DNA of 64,000 bases from Burkholderiaceae bacterium (GTDB lineage Bacteria; Pseudomonadota; Gammaproteobacteria; Burkholderiales; Burkholderiaceae_E), in the NCBI GenBank assembly GCA_016710525.1, contig JADJVQ010000028.1, forward strand, positions 31,261 to 95,260, written 5' to 3'. Below the pieces are notes generated by a model. The model saw only the letters and a list, made by a program, of their open reading frames with translations. It was not told the DNA's origin and made no database searches. Below, piece by piece: positions 1-6,899 of the stretch. Every line of letters begins with the position of its first letter. Within the stretch, counting starts at the first letter, position 1. The position numbers were made by a program, and so were the translations under genes.

Positions 1-243
1 GCTGCCCGAATTGCCGGCACGGGTGCGCAGCCGGGCACCCGACACGCCGGCCGCGGCCGGGCCGATGGCCTCGTTGTAATTCGAGACGCCGCCCATGGCC
101 GGCGCCATCAGCGTGACGTCGGCGATGGTGTTGGGCGCCAGCGCGTCGATCGCCCCGCCCAGATCGTCATCGACGATGGCGGTGTCCGGGTCGGACCGCG
201 CACGGCCGCCAGGGCCGAACGAAAGGAAGCTAGCCAGCTTCAT
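1..243 (-). CDS. pilJ: Probable pilJ, N-terminal fragment (type IV pilus chemoreceptor)
   Basis: This is the first 81 codons of a minus-strand gene that runs off the left edge of the window. It starts with ATG at 243, about 50 bp after the pilI stop, and stays open to base 1. The visible part opens with MKLASFLSFG and is a low-complexity, Asp/Ala/Gly-rich cytoplasmic-looking stretch. No membrane segment has been reached yet. The identification rests on position: pilG-pilH-pilI-pilJ is the standard order of the Chp chemosensory cluster, and a methyl-accepting protein is expected here. The fragment itself contains no diagnostic motif. Confidence 0.55.
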   Translation of the reverse strand, partial: MKLASFLSFGPGGRARSDPDTAIVDDDLGGAIDALAPNTIADVTLMAPAMGGVSNYNEAIGPAAAGVSGARLRTRAGNSGS

Positions 244-292
244 GGGGAAATCCTCACCAAATGCGTGGCGGCGAGCAGCAGCGACCAAGCGC

Positions 293-814
293 TCACTGCC
301 GCCCCACCGAAAGAAACTGCTCGTCGCCCGCCAGCCGTGACAGGCTGAGCTCGAACCAGTCGCGCCCGTCGCCATCGACCAGGCAGCGGCCGGCCCAGGG
401 GGCCCAGTGCGCCCGCGAGGGATCGGGACGCCAGGCGGTCGAGTCATGCAGGCCGAGCATGCGGGTCACCACCAGGGCCGCGTTCAGGTTCAGGTTGCCC
501 GCCAGCGCCAGCAGGCGGGACTCCTTGGACACCGGCGTGAACACATCGCCCGAGAACCGCATCAGGTCGGACACGCCGAACAGCGTTCCGCGCAAGTTCA
601 CCAGACCCTTGAACCAGTCGCGGGTCAGGGGCACCGGGGTCATCTGAGTCGGGATGGGCACGATTTCGCCGGCCTCGGCCAGATCGACCAGCCAGCGCTG
701 ATCGCCGATGGCCAGCCCGAGGCGCGCCGCGCGCGAAGTGCCGCTGGCATTGCGCAGGCGCTCTGAAAGCCGCTCCTGGAATTCGCGCAGGTGGGTCTTG
801 GTTTCGCCTTGCAT
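293..814 (-). CDS. pilI: PilI, CheW-like coupling protein
   Basis: This 173-residue protein has the CheW fold signature in its middle: a strand-rich region containing GLVNLRGTLFGVSDLM at about residues 70-85. It should bridge the PilJ receptor and the ChpA/PilL histidine kinase in the cytoplasmic array that controls twitching motility. Length fits PilI. It lies 10 bp downstream of pilH and upstream of the putative pilJ on the same strand, so it is part of the pilGHIJ operon. Identification is by family and context. Confidence 0.88.
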   Translation of the reverse strand: MQGETKTHLREFQERLSERLRNASGTSRAARLGLAIGDQRWLVDLAEAGEIVPIPTQMTPVPLTRDWFKGLVNLRGTLFGVSDLMRFSGDVFTPVSKESRLLALAGNLNLNAALVVTRMLGLHDSTAWRPDPSRAHWAPWAGRCLVDGDGRDWFELSLSRLAGDEQFLSVGRQ

Positions 815-824
815 CGCGCAGCCC

Positions 825-1190
825 CTAGGCCATCAGGTCGGCAATTTTGGAGAGCAGCTCATCGGGCCGGATCGGCTTGATGAGGTAATCGCGTGCGCCC
901 TGGCGCAGACCCCAGATCCGATCGGTCTCATTGGACTTGCTGGTGCAGATCACCACGGGAATGCCCATGGTGTCGGGATCGCGCGCCAGCGCGCGGGTGA
1001 CCTGAAAACCGCTGGCCCCCGGCATGACGACGTCCATCAGCACCAGGTCGGGTCGCTCGGCCTTGGTCTTTTCATACGCTTCGTTGCCGTTCTCGGCGGT
1101 GATCACGGTATAGCCGCGTTTGGCGAGCAAGTCCGCCAGGAAGAATCGCTCGGTTGGCGAGTCATCCACGACAAGGATCTTCTGGGACAT
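825..1190 (-). CDS. pilH: PilH, CheY-like response regulator
   Basis: This is a 121-residue single-domain receiver. The acidic pair D9/D10, phospho-acceptor D53 (in LMDVVMP), T83 and K105 (in IKPI) are all present, so it should be phosphorylatable. There is no output domain. In the Pil-Chp system PilH and PilG are the two CheY-like proteins that act on pilus retraction and extension and on adenylate cyclase. It sits between pilG (36 bp upstream) and pilI (10 bp downstream). Confidence 0.92.
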   Translation of the reverse strand: MSQKILVVDDSPTERFFLADLLAKRGYTVITAENGNEAYEKTKAERPDLVLMDVVMPGASGFQVTRALARDPDTMGIPVVICTSKSNETDRIWGLRQGARDYLIKPIRPDELLSKIADLMA

Positions 1191-1226
1191 CGATTGACCC
1201 TCGATTCGCGTGCTGGCGCGGGCGCG

Positions 1227-1658
1227 TCAGGGATTGACCAGCGACAGGCCGGCGGCAGTGGTCGGGGCGGCACGGCGGGCGTGCTGCACGACCGCCTTGA
1301 GCAGGCTGTCCTTGGTGAATGGCTTGGTCAGGTATTGCTCCGAGCCGACCATGCGGCCGCGAGCCCGATCGAACAGGCCGTCTTTGGAGGACAGCATGAT
1401 CACCGGGATCTCGTGGAAGCGAGGGCTCTTCTTGATGAGCGCACACGTCTGGTACCCGTCCAGGCGCGGCATCAGGATGTCGCAGAAGATCAGGTCAGGA
1501 TCGTTGTCGGCGATCTTCGCGAGGGCATCGAAGCCGTCCTCGGCCAGCAGCACCCGGCACCCCGCCTGGCCGAGGAAGATCTCGGCGCTGCGGCGAATGG
1601 TGTTGCTGTCATCGATCACCATCACCTTCAGGCCGGAAAGGTCGGCTGGCTGGCTCAT
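1227..1658 (-). CDS. pilG: PilG, CheY-like response regulator
   Basis: This 143-residue single-domain receiver has D16/D17, phospho-acceptor D60 (in FCDILMP), S90 and K112 (in TKPF). A short tail of about 20 residues extends past the receiver. It is the first gene of the pilGHI(J) block and follows rubredoxin by 60 bp. In Pseudomonas, PilG is the Chp output that stimulates the adenylate cyclase CyaB. That is relevant here because a cyclase operon lies about 5 kb away on the same strand. Confidence 0.92.
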   Translation of the reverse strand: MSQPADLSGLKVMVIDDSNTIRRSAEIFLGQAGCRVLLAEDGFDALAKIADNDPDLIFCDILMPRLDGYQTCALIKKSPRFHEIPVIMLSSKDGLFDRARGRMVGSEQYLTKPFTKDSLLKAVVQHARRAAPTTAAGLSLVNP

Positions 1659-1718
1659 ATCGGCTCCAATGCCCGGTTTATGGGTTTGAAAACTCTTTTA
1701 GTTTTAACCACTTACAAG

Positions 1719-1895
1719 CTAAATTTCAACCATTTCGAAATCTTCCTTGCGGGCCCCGCATTCGGGACAGGTCCAGTTCATCGGAATGTCCTCCCAACGG
1801 GTGCCGGGCGCGATGCCGTCATCGGGCAGGCCGAGCTTCTCGTCGTAGATCCATCCGCAGATAAGGCACATCCAGGTGCGATTGTTCTCGCTCAT
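1719..1895 (-). CDS. rubA: Rubredoxin
   Basis: This 58-residue protein is encoded from ATG at 1895 to TAG at 1719. It has the two iron-binding knuckles of rubredoxin, MCLICGWIYD near residues 9-18 and CPECGARK near residues 43-50. The four cysteines are arranged CxxC...CxxC, and the core aromatic and proline residues are in place. It is a small one-electron carrier. A rubredoxin gene directly upstream of pilG is a recurrent arrangement in Burkholderiales; why it sits with pil genes is unclear. Confidence 0.93.
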   Translation of the reverse strand: MSENNRTWMCLICGWIYDEKLGLPDDGIAPGTRWEDIPMNWTCPECGARKEDFEMVEI

Positions 1896-2042
1896 GTCGT
1901 TTGGCTGGGTTGATTGGTTTAGTTGTAGGAATTTCCAGCCTGATGGTAACCCGCGTGCACAGTCGCTCCCGAGTGCCCCCGACCGGTGGCACGACGTCCG
2001 GGATGAGCGACCGGCCGACGGATTCGAACGCCCTGATTCGCA

Positions 2043-2849
2043 TCAACGCGGCCACGGCGCGAGATGGGCGATCCGCAGGATCTCGCCGGTGGCCGCATCG
2101 ACGAACACAGTCAGGTCGCGCTTGACGCCGCGCAGGGGGTAGTAGCGCAGCGACTGGGGTGCGCGCGCCAGTTCGCTCAGCGTCTGGTCGACCCGCGCCG
2201 GATCGTTGTAATCGCGCAGCTTGTCCACCGGCATCGACTTGGACAGCCCCTTGGTGCGCACGACTTCGTATTCGCTGTAGTGCTGCGGCAGGTGTTTCAG
2301 ATCGATGCCCTGTGTCGCCGCCGCCATCAGCAGCGTGCTGCGCTCGCCGGCATCGGCCGGCAATTCGGCCGCTACCAGGCGGGGCCCGGTGACGCTGAGT
2401 TCGCGATACACCGGCCTGGCCTTGGCCAGCTGCTCCGGCTCGATGTCGGCTTCACTGACCAGTTCGAACCGGTCGACCGCGAACACCATGAACACAGGCC
2501 TGGCGATGAACACCGTGTGCACGCCATAGCCCAGTGCGCTGAGCTGCAGCATCGCGATCACGGCCAGGTCGAACTTCAGCCCTTTCTTGCCCGGGCGGAA
2601 CGCCACGAAAGTCAGCGCCGGGCCGAGCACCACGTCGCAGGCGCTGACGAGCAGCAGCAGCTCCGGCGCACCGGCGGCCAGGAAGACCGGCCAGGGGTAC
2701 CACAGCGCGATCATCGCGGCGAACACGCCTGCGGTGACCAGCACGCTGATCGACAGGTGAATGCCGGCGGCGCGGGTGCGCACGGCCATCGACGTTGCGG
2801 ACGCCTTGGCAGGGCGACCGTGGCTGCTCAGCGGAATCGAGTCTTCCAT
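2043..2849 (-). CDS. TfpX/TfpZ-family type IV pilin accessory protein
   Basis: This protein has up to 268 residues and an N-terminal membrane region with hydrophobic helices at roughly residues 30-55, 60-80 and 90-118. A periplasmic-looking C-terminal domain follows, ending in a segment with GVKRDLTVFVDAATGEI. The architecture and the position just downstream of pilin genes match the TfpX/TfpZ accessory proteins, which help surface assembly of particular pilins. The start is uncertain: ATG at 2849 gives the longest form, and an internal Met about 20 codons in also fits before the first helix. It follows the divergent pilin by 67 bp and may be co-transcribed with it. Confidence 0.78.
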   Translation of the reverse strand: MEDSIPLSSHGRPAKASATSMAVRTRAAGIHLSISVLVTAGVFAAMIALWYPWPVFLAAGAPELLLLVSACDVVLGPALTFVAFRPGKKGLKFDLAVIAMLQLSALGYGVHTVFIARPVFMVFAVDRFELVSEADIEPEQLAKARPVYRELSVTGPRLVAAELPADAGERSTLLMAAATQGIDLKHLPQHYSEYEVVRTKGLSKSMPVDKLRDYNDPARVDQTLSELARAPQSLRYYPLRGVKRDLTVFVDAATGEILRIAHLAPWPR

Positions 2850-2916
2850 GATCGAGAGTCAATGAAGGGGTGGATGCGCAAGGACCCGGTGGCGAACAGC
2901 CCGGCAATGGCCGCGC

Positions 2917-3366
2917 TCAGCGGCACTCGCTGGGACGGTATTTCGAGGCAAGCGTGGTGGTCGCGGTGTTGCACAGCCAGACGACCTGTGCGCTGGGCGG
3001 CGTACCGGCAGCCAGCGGTGCACCACCCGAGCGCGGCACCATGGCCAGCACCTTGCCGGCTTCGACATTCGCGCCGAACGAGACGCTGATGGTCCCGTTC
3101 GCAGGGTCCACCGCAATGCCCTGGACGTTGGTGGTGGGCGCCCCCGGCGGCGTGAAGCCGACACTGAGATCGGGCATGCCGTGCGCCGCGTTCTCCGCGA
3201 CGATGTCCTTTGCGCCGGACACGAACGAGAGCCCCTCGGTCACCCGAGCCCTGACGGTGTAGTCCTGGTACGCAGGAATGGCAACTGCCGCCAGGATGCC
3301 GACGATGGCGACAACGATCATGAGTTCGATGAGGGTGAAGCCTGATTGCGGTTTGGCGATCAACAT
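2917..3366 (-). CDS. pilA: Type IV major pilin, divergent fourth copy
   Basis: This 149-residue prepilin has a 9-residue leader ending in SG before FTLIELM. It therefore keeps the prepilin peptidase site, Phe+1, Glu+5 and the hydrophobic assembly helix. The C-terminal cysteine pair (WLCN and SECR) can form the D-region disulfide. The body differs strongly from the three pilins upstream, although it keeps YRPxECR at the end. Start 3366 is chosen because it places the cleavage site correctly; an upstream Met at 3396 would give an over-long leader. It lies next to the TfpX-type accessory gene, so the accessory may be dedicated to this pilin. Confidence 0.9.
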   Translation of the reverse strand: MLIAKPQSGFTLIELMIVVAIVGILAAVAIPAYQDYTVRARVTEGLSFVSGAKDIVAENAAHGMPDLSVGFTPPGAPTTNVQGIAVDPANGTISVSFGANVEAGKVLAMVPRSGGAPLAAGTPPSAQVVWLCNTATTTLASKYRPSECR

Positions 3367-3422
3367 GGGCAGACCTCGGAGAATGTTTGGAATCACAGCA
3401 GTGGTTGGACCCTGCTCAACAT

Positions 3423-3437
3423 GCAGGGTGTGTGCCA
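3423..3437 (-). promoter_or_regulatory. Sigma-54-like promoter of the divergent pilin
   Basis: Read on the minus strand the site is TGGCAC-ACACC-CTGC. It has an exact -24 hexamer, 5-bp spacing and three of four bases of the -12 TTGC. It lies 57 bp upstream of the pilin ATG at 3366. Type IV pilin genes in many proteobacteria use RpoN with PilR, so position and sequence agree. Confidence 0.65.
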
Positions 3438-3653
3438 GAACCGCAGGCGGTCACCGCCAGGCGACCGGCGGCAGTCAAGCCGCCGCCAGCCCGCTCGGCA
3501 GGCAGGCGGCCCGCGATCCTCGAGCTTCAGGTGAACATCCCTGATCCGGCGCCTCCAAAAGGCGGCAGAGACTGCCGCATTTCGTCGCCTTCGCGGGCGC
3601 GGCGACGACGGCCGCGCCATCCGCGCCACCGATGCGGGCGCAACCACCGCTGC

Positions 3654-3683
3654 AAAAAAAATGCCCCGGACCAGCCGGGGCAT
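3654..3683 (-). terminator. Rho-independent terminator of pilin copy 3
   Basis: A 9-bp perfect stem (ATGCCCCGG/CCGGGGCAT, 5-nt loop) is followed on the minus strand by a run of eight T. It lies 46 bp after the stop of the pilin at 3730, which separates that pilin from the divergent copy. Confidence 0.85.
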
Positions 3684-3729
3684 TTTGGGGGCAGACAGGC
3701 GGCTCAACCGCCTGGTCGCCGCAGCTCGA

Positions 3730-4176
3730 TCAACGGCATTCGGCCGGGCGATACTTGACCGCCAGCGTGGTGCCCGCGCCATTGCAGGCCCAGGTGATCG
3801 GGCCGGCCGGCGGCGTGCCAGCGACCAGCGCGGCACCGCCCGAGGTCGGCACCATGGCGATGTTCTTGCCGTTCTCGATCTTGGTTCCGTAGCCGATGGT
3901 GATTTCGCCGGAAGCCGCGGCGATCGCGATGCCGGTCACCTTGGCGGCATCCGCGGTGGGCGCGGTGTAGCCCAGGCTCAAGTCGGCCGAACCGTTGGCC
4001 GCGTTCTCCGCCACCGAGACCTTGGCGGCAGACGCCAGCCCCAAACCTTCAGCCACACGTGCGCGCACCGTGTAGTCCTGGTAGGCGGGAATCGCGACCG
4101 CAGCAAGAATGCCCACGATGGCGACAACGATCATCAGTTCGATCAGGGTGAAACCCTTTTGGACTCTCTTGAGCAT
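3730..4176 (-). CDS. pilA: Type IV major pilin, copy 3
   Basis: This is a 148-residue prepilin with leader MLKRVQKG before FTLIELM, then the assembly helix and Glu+5. The C-terminal disulfide cysteines are WACN and AECR. It differs from copies 1 and 2 at only a handful of positions: K4R in the leader, an A-S-G-E patch in the middle, and a few residues near the C-terminus. Start 4176 is fixed by the leader length; a longer in-frame start at 4263 is not credible. It has its own upstream sigma-54-like box and its own terminator, so it is a separate transcription unit. Confidence 0.93.
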   Translation of the reverse strand: MLKRVQKGFTLIELMIVVAIVGILAAVAIPAYQDYTVRARVAEGLGLASAAKVSVAENAANGSADLSLGYTAPTADAAKVTGIAIAAASGEITIGYGTKIENGKNIAMVPTSGGAALVAGTPPAGPITWACNGAGTTLAVKYRPAECR

Positions 4177-4256
4177 TTGCGTTCCTATCGGTAAAAAATG
4201 GTCATGAATTGCGCGCTGACCCGATCGTCCTGACGACCCGGTTGCCTCTATTGCGT

Positions 4257-4271
4257 GCACCACTCATGCCA
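4257..4271 (-). promoter_or_regulatory. Sigma-54-like promoter of pilin copy 3
   Basis: The minus strand reads TGGCAT-GAGTG-GTGC, five of six for the -24 box and three of four for the -12 box with correct spacing. It lies 81 bp upstream of the ATG at 4176. It is weaker than the boxes of copy 1 and copy 4, and its main support is the repeated position before each pilin. Confidence 0.45.
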
Positions 4272-4499
4272 GTTCGCACGAACGGCCGACGACTCGGGAC
4301 GAACGGCAATCCTGCACGCCGGAGCGGGTAATTCGGCCCGGATCCGTTGCCGGAGAGACTTCGAGCGGCACACAGACGCCCGGTAAGCGGCAGTCGGTCT
4401 GACGAATCGCGGCAGACATGTGCCGCATTTGGTCCGATCCCCCAGGACGCGCAATCCGGCAACCGACCCGCTGGGCAGGGCCGGCCTTTCGATCGTCCC

Positions 4500-4525
4500 A
4501 AAAAAAAGCCCCGCGGATGCGGGGC
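4500..4525 (-). terminator. Rho-independent terminator of pilin copy 2
   Basis: The stem GCCCCGC/GCGGGGC is followed on the minus strand by eight T. Immediately before it in the transcript is a second perfect hairpin with 11-bp arms at 4539-4562. The double hairpin lies directly after the stop of the pilin at 4570. Confidence 0.85.
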
Positions 4526-4569
4526 GATCCAATCGATCGGGGAGCCGGCCTGCCGGCTCCCCGTGCCGA

Positions 4570-5016
4570 TCAGCGGCACTCGGCCGGACGATACTTCACG
4601 GACAGCGTGGTGCCTGCGCCGTTGCAGGCCCAGGTGATCGGACCGGCCGGCGGCGTACCGGCGGCCAGCGCAGCGCCACCCGAGGTCGGCACCATCGCGA
4701 TGTTCTTGCCGTTTTCGATCTTGGTGCCGTAGCCGATGGTGATCACACCGGTGCCGGCAGCGATCGCGATGCCGGTGACCTTGGCCGCGTCGGCGGTGGG
4801 CGCGGTGTAACCCAGACCCAGGTCGGCAGCGCCATTGGCGGCATTCTCGGCGACCGACACCTTCGCGGCTGCCGCCAGTCCCAGGCCCTCGGCTACGCGC
4901 GCGCGCACAGTGTAGTCCTGATAGGCGGGGATCGCCACAGCGGCCAGGATGCCGACGATCGCCACGACGATCATCAGCTCGATCAGCGTAAAACCCTTTT
5001 GCACTTTCTTCAGCAT
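4570..5016 (-). CDS. pilA: Type IV major pilin, copy 2
   Basis: This is a 148-residue prepilin with leader [15 protein letters not shown] with Glu+5, an N-terminal assembly helix and C-terminal cysteines in WACN and AECR. It differs from copy 1 at about six residues, mostly Ser/Ala/Gly exchanges around residues 52-65 and two near the C-terminus. It has its own terminator and a weak sigma-54-like box. The start at 5016 follows the conserved leader; the frame extends further upstream, but those codons would put about 77 residues before the leader. Confidence 0.93.
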   Translation of the reverse strand: MLKKVQKGFTLIELMIVVAIVGILAAVAIPAYQDYTVRARVAEGLGLAAAAKVSVAENAANGAADLGLGYTAPTADAAKVTGIAIAAGTGVITIGYGTKIENGKNIAMVPTSGGAALAAGTPPAGPITWACNGAGTTLSVKYRPAECR

Positions 5017-5095
5017 GGAAAGATCCTCTGTCAAGAATGAAGTTGACTCGCAATCCCCCCGGCAACTCGACGGGTGCCGGGACGAAAACCATCCA

Positions 5096-5110
5096 GCGAA
5101 GAACATGCCA
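5096..5110 (-). promoter_or_regulatory. Sigma-54-like promoter of pilin copy 2
   Basis: The minus strand reads TGGCAT-GTTCT-TCGC. The -24 element matches five of six and the -12 element three of four, with correct spacing, 80 bp upstream of the start codon. This is the same distance as in copy 3. It is the weakest of the four boxes. Confidence 0.4.
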
Positions 5111-5288
5111 ATAGCGGCGAACGGCGGATTCCGGCCGATCGGCGCTGCGGTGCGCTCCGCACTCGCGGATTCGCGGCTGCAAAGCCGGCGCCAGACGCCC
5201 TGACGGTAGCCCCCCGATGTGACAAGCTGCGGCACTCCGGTGCCCATTTTCGTCGCTTGCCGGCTGTGTTCCGCCGCCGCAGAAAAGC

Positions 5289-5314
5289 AAAAAGCCCCGG
5301 ACCGGCCGGGGCTT
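5289..5314 (-). terminator. Rho-independent terminator of pilin copy 1
   Basis: The stem AAGCCCCGG/CCGGGGCTT is followed on the minus strand by a T-rich tract (TTTTTGCTTTT). It lies 45 bp after the stop of the pilin at 5359. Confidence 0.82.
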
Positions 5315-5358
5315 GGATCAACGCGCTGCGGCGATGCCGCAGGCGTTCTAGCGCAGGT

Positions 5359-5805
5359 TCAACGGCACTCGGCCGGGCGATATTTCGCCGCCAGCGTGGT
5401 ACCCGCGCCGTTGCAGGCCCAGGTGATGGGGCCGGCCGGGGGCGTGCCAGCGGCCAGCGCGGCGCCAGCCGAGGTCGGGACCATCGCGATGTTCTTGCCG
5501 TTCTCGATCTTCGTGCCGTAGCCGATGGTGATCACGCCGGTGCCGGCGGCGATCGCAATGCCGGTCACCTTGGCGGCATCCGCGGTCGGGGCGGTGTAGC
5601 CCAGGCTCAAGTCGGCCGAACCGTTGGCCGCATTCTCAGCGACGGAGACCTTGGCGGCCGACGCCAGGCCCAGACCTTCGGCGACTCGCGCACGGACCGT
5701 GTAGTCCTGATACGCGGGGATTGCGACCGCAGCCAGGATGCCGACGATTGCCACGACGATCATCAACTCGATCAGGGTGAAACCCTTTTGAACTTTCTTC
5801 AGCAT
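5359..5805 (-). CDS. pilA: Type IV major pilin, copy 1
   Basis: This is a 148-residue prepilin with the 8-residue leader MLKKVQKG, cleavage before Phe, Glu+5 and an assembly helix. The C-terminal disulfide cysteines are WACN and AECR. It is the first pilin of the array in the direction of transcription and has the best-placed RpoN-like promoter. It is nearly identical to copies 2 and 3. The product is the structural subunit of the type IV pilus used for twitching, adhesion and DNA uptake. Which of the copies is dominant cannot be told from sequence. Confidence 0.94.
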   Translation of the reverse strand: MLKKVQKGFTLIELMIVVAIVGILAAVAIPAYQDYTVRARVAEGLGLASAAKVSVAENAANGSADLSLGYTAPTADAAKVTGIAIAAGTGVITIGYGTKIENGKNIAMVPTSAGAALAAGTPPAGPITWACNGAGTTLAAKYRPAECR

Positions 5806-5864
5806 GCGATGCTCCAGTCTTGGAAGGTGGGATGGCGGGGTACGTCCCGACACTTCCCTGATAC

Positions 5865-5879
5865 GCAGCACACGTGCCA
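5865..5879 (-). promoter_or_regulatory. Sigma-54-like promoter of pilin copy 1
   Basis: The minus strand reads TGGCAC-GTGTG-CTGC, with an exact -24 hexamer, 5-bp spacing and three of four -12 bases. It lies 60 bp upstream of the ATG at 5805. The rest of the 5806-6134 gap holds only short CAGCGG/CCAGCGG-type repeats at about 6070-6130 and no convincing gene. Confidence 0.65.
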
Positions 5880-6134
5880 GCGGCCATGAGCGGCACCGCT
5901 CGCGCGACGAACGGTCGGGCTGTGAACTGAATCACGCCCGGGCGCGGCAGATTCCCCGCAAGGGACTCGAGACAGCCGCTCAAACTGACGAATAGCGGCA
6001 CAGGCAGGGCGCTTTTGCGTCAACTTCCACTCACCAATCGCGCCCGCCTCTGCATCAGCCGCCCTGCCGCAACGGACCAGCGGAGCAGCTGATCAGCAGC
6101 CCGGCGGACCAGCGGCCCAGCGGCCCGGCAACGA

Positions 6135-6899
6135 TCAGAGTTCGAAGACGTCGCCGCGCTCGAGCACGCGCGGCGCGAAGCGGCCGGCCCAGGCATCGAG
6201 CTCGCGCTCGATCACCTTGCGGTCAGACGGCTTCAGATGGGTCACCAGCACCTGGGGCTCGCGCTTGAGCTTCTCGAGTTCCTGGCCCAGCTGAATCGGA
6301 TACAGGTGGCGCGAAGTCACCGCCAGATCCTGGTCGCGGTTGGGAAACGCGGTTTCGATGATCAGGTAGCGCAGGTTCTCGACGCTGTTGACGATTCGCC
6401 AGAATTCGTCGTTCGGTCCGGTATCGCCGGAGAACACCAGCGCAGCCCGCTCGTTGAAGATGTGGAAGCCCAGCGCCGGTACCGTGTGGTTGGCAGGCAG
6501 GCTGCGCACCCAGCGCCCCGCGAGTTCGACGGTCGAATCGATCCCGATCGGCTCGAAGACCATCCAGGGCCGCTCGTAATGGGGAATCTCGGTGAAGTCC
6601 GGCCAGATCACCCAGTTGAAGATGTGGGTCTTGAGCGCCAGGATGGTTTCGGGCAGTGCATGCACGACCAGCGGCCGCGAGCGCAGACCGCCGACCGAAT
6701 CGACCAGCAGCGGCAGCGCGGCAATGTGATCGAGATGAGAATGGGTCAGGAAGACATGATCGATCGCCGCGAGTTCCTCGACGCTCAGGTCTTCGACACC
6801 GGTGCCGGCGTCCAACAGGATGTCGTGGTCGACGAGAAACGAGGTCGTGCGAGCGCGCGCCCCGATTCCGCCACTACATCCCAATACGCGCACCTGCAT
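6135..6899 (-). CDS. Metallo-beta-lactamase-fold cyclic nucleotide phosphodiesterase
   Basis: This 254-residue protein has the metal-binding THSHLDH motif at residues 52-58, later histidine and aspartate ligands (NHT, FSGDTG) and a C-terminal VTHLK. The N-terminal VLGCSGGIG and the overall length fit class II 3',5'-cyclic nucleotide phosphodiesterases. It is a soluble enzyme. Its first 26 bp overlap the end of the class III cyclase gene, so the two are translationally linked. That favours hydrolysis of the cyclase product over a generic hydrolase role. A different MBL hydrolase activity is possible. Confidence 0.8.
   Translation of the reverse strand: MQVRVLGCSGGIGARARTTSFLVDHDILLDAGTGVEDLSVEELAAIDHVFLTHSHLDHIAALPLLVDSVGGLRSRPLVVHALPETILALKTHIFNWVIWPDFTEIPHYERPWMVFEPIGIDSTVELAGRWVRSLPANHTVPALGFHIFNERAALVFSGDTGPNDEFWRIVNSVENLRYLIIETAFPNRDQDLAVTSRHLYPIQLGQELEKLKREPQVLVTHLKPSDRKVIERELDAWAGRFAPRVLERGDVFEL

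Noticed and set aside
1960..2045. Possible tRNA on the minus strand around a TTCGAA motif near 2020-2030.
   Set aside because: The T-arm-like GTTCGAATC is not flanked by pairing 5-bp stems, and no acceptor or anticodon arm can be folded. A short GTGCC/GGCAC hairpin nearby is all that remains.
3400..5890. CRISPR-like or insertion-sequence repeats suggested by repeated segments.
   Set aside because: The repeats are whole pilin genes with promoters and terminators. There are no short spaced repeats, transposase frames or terminal inverted repeats.
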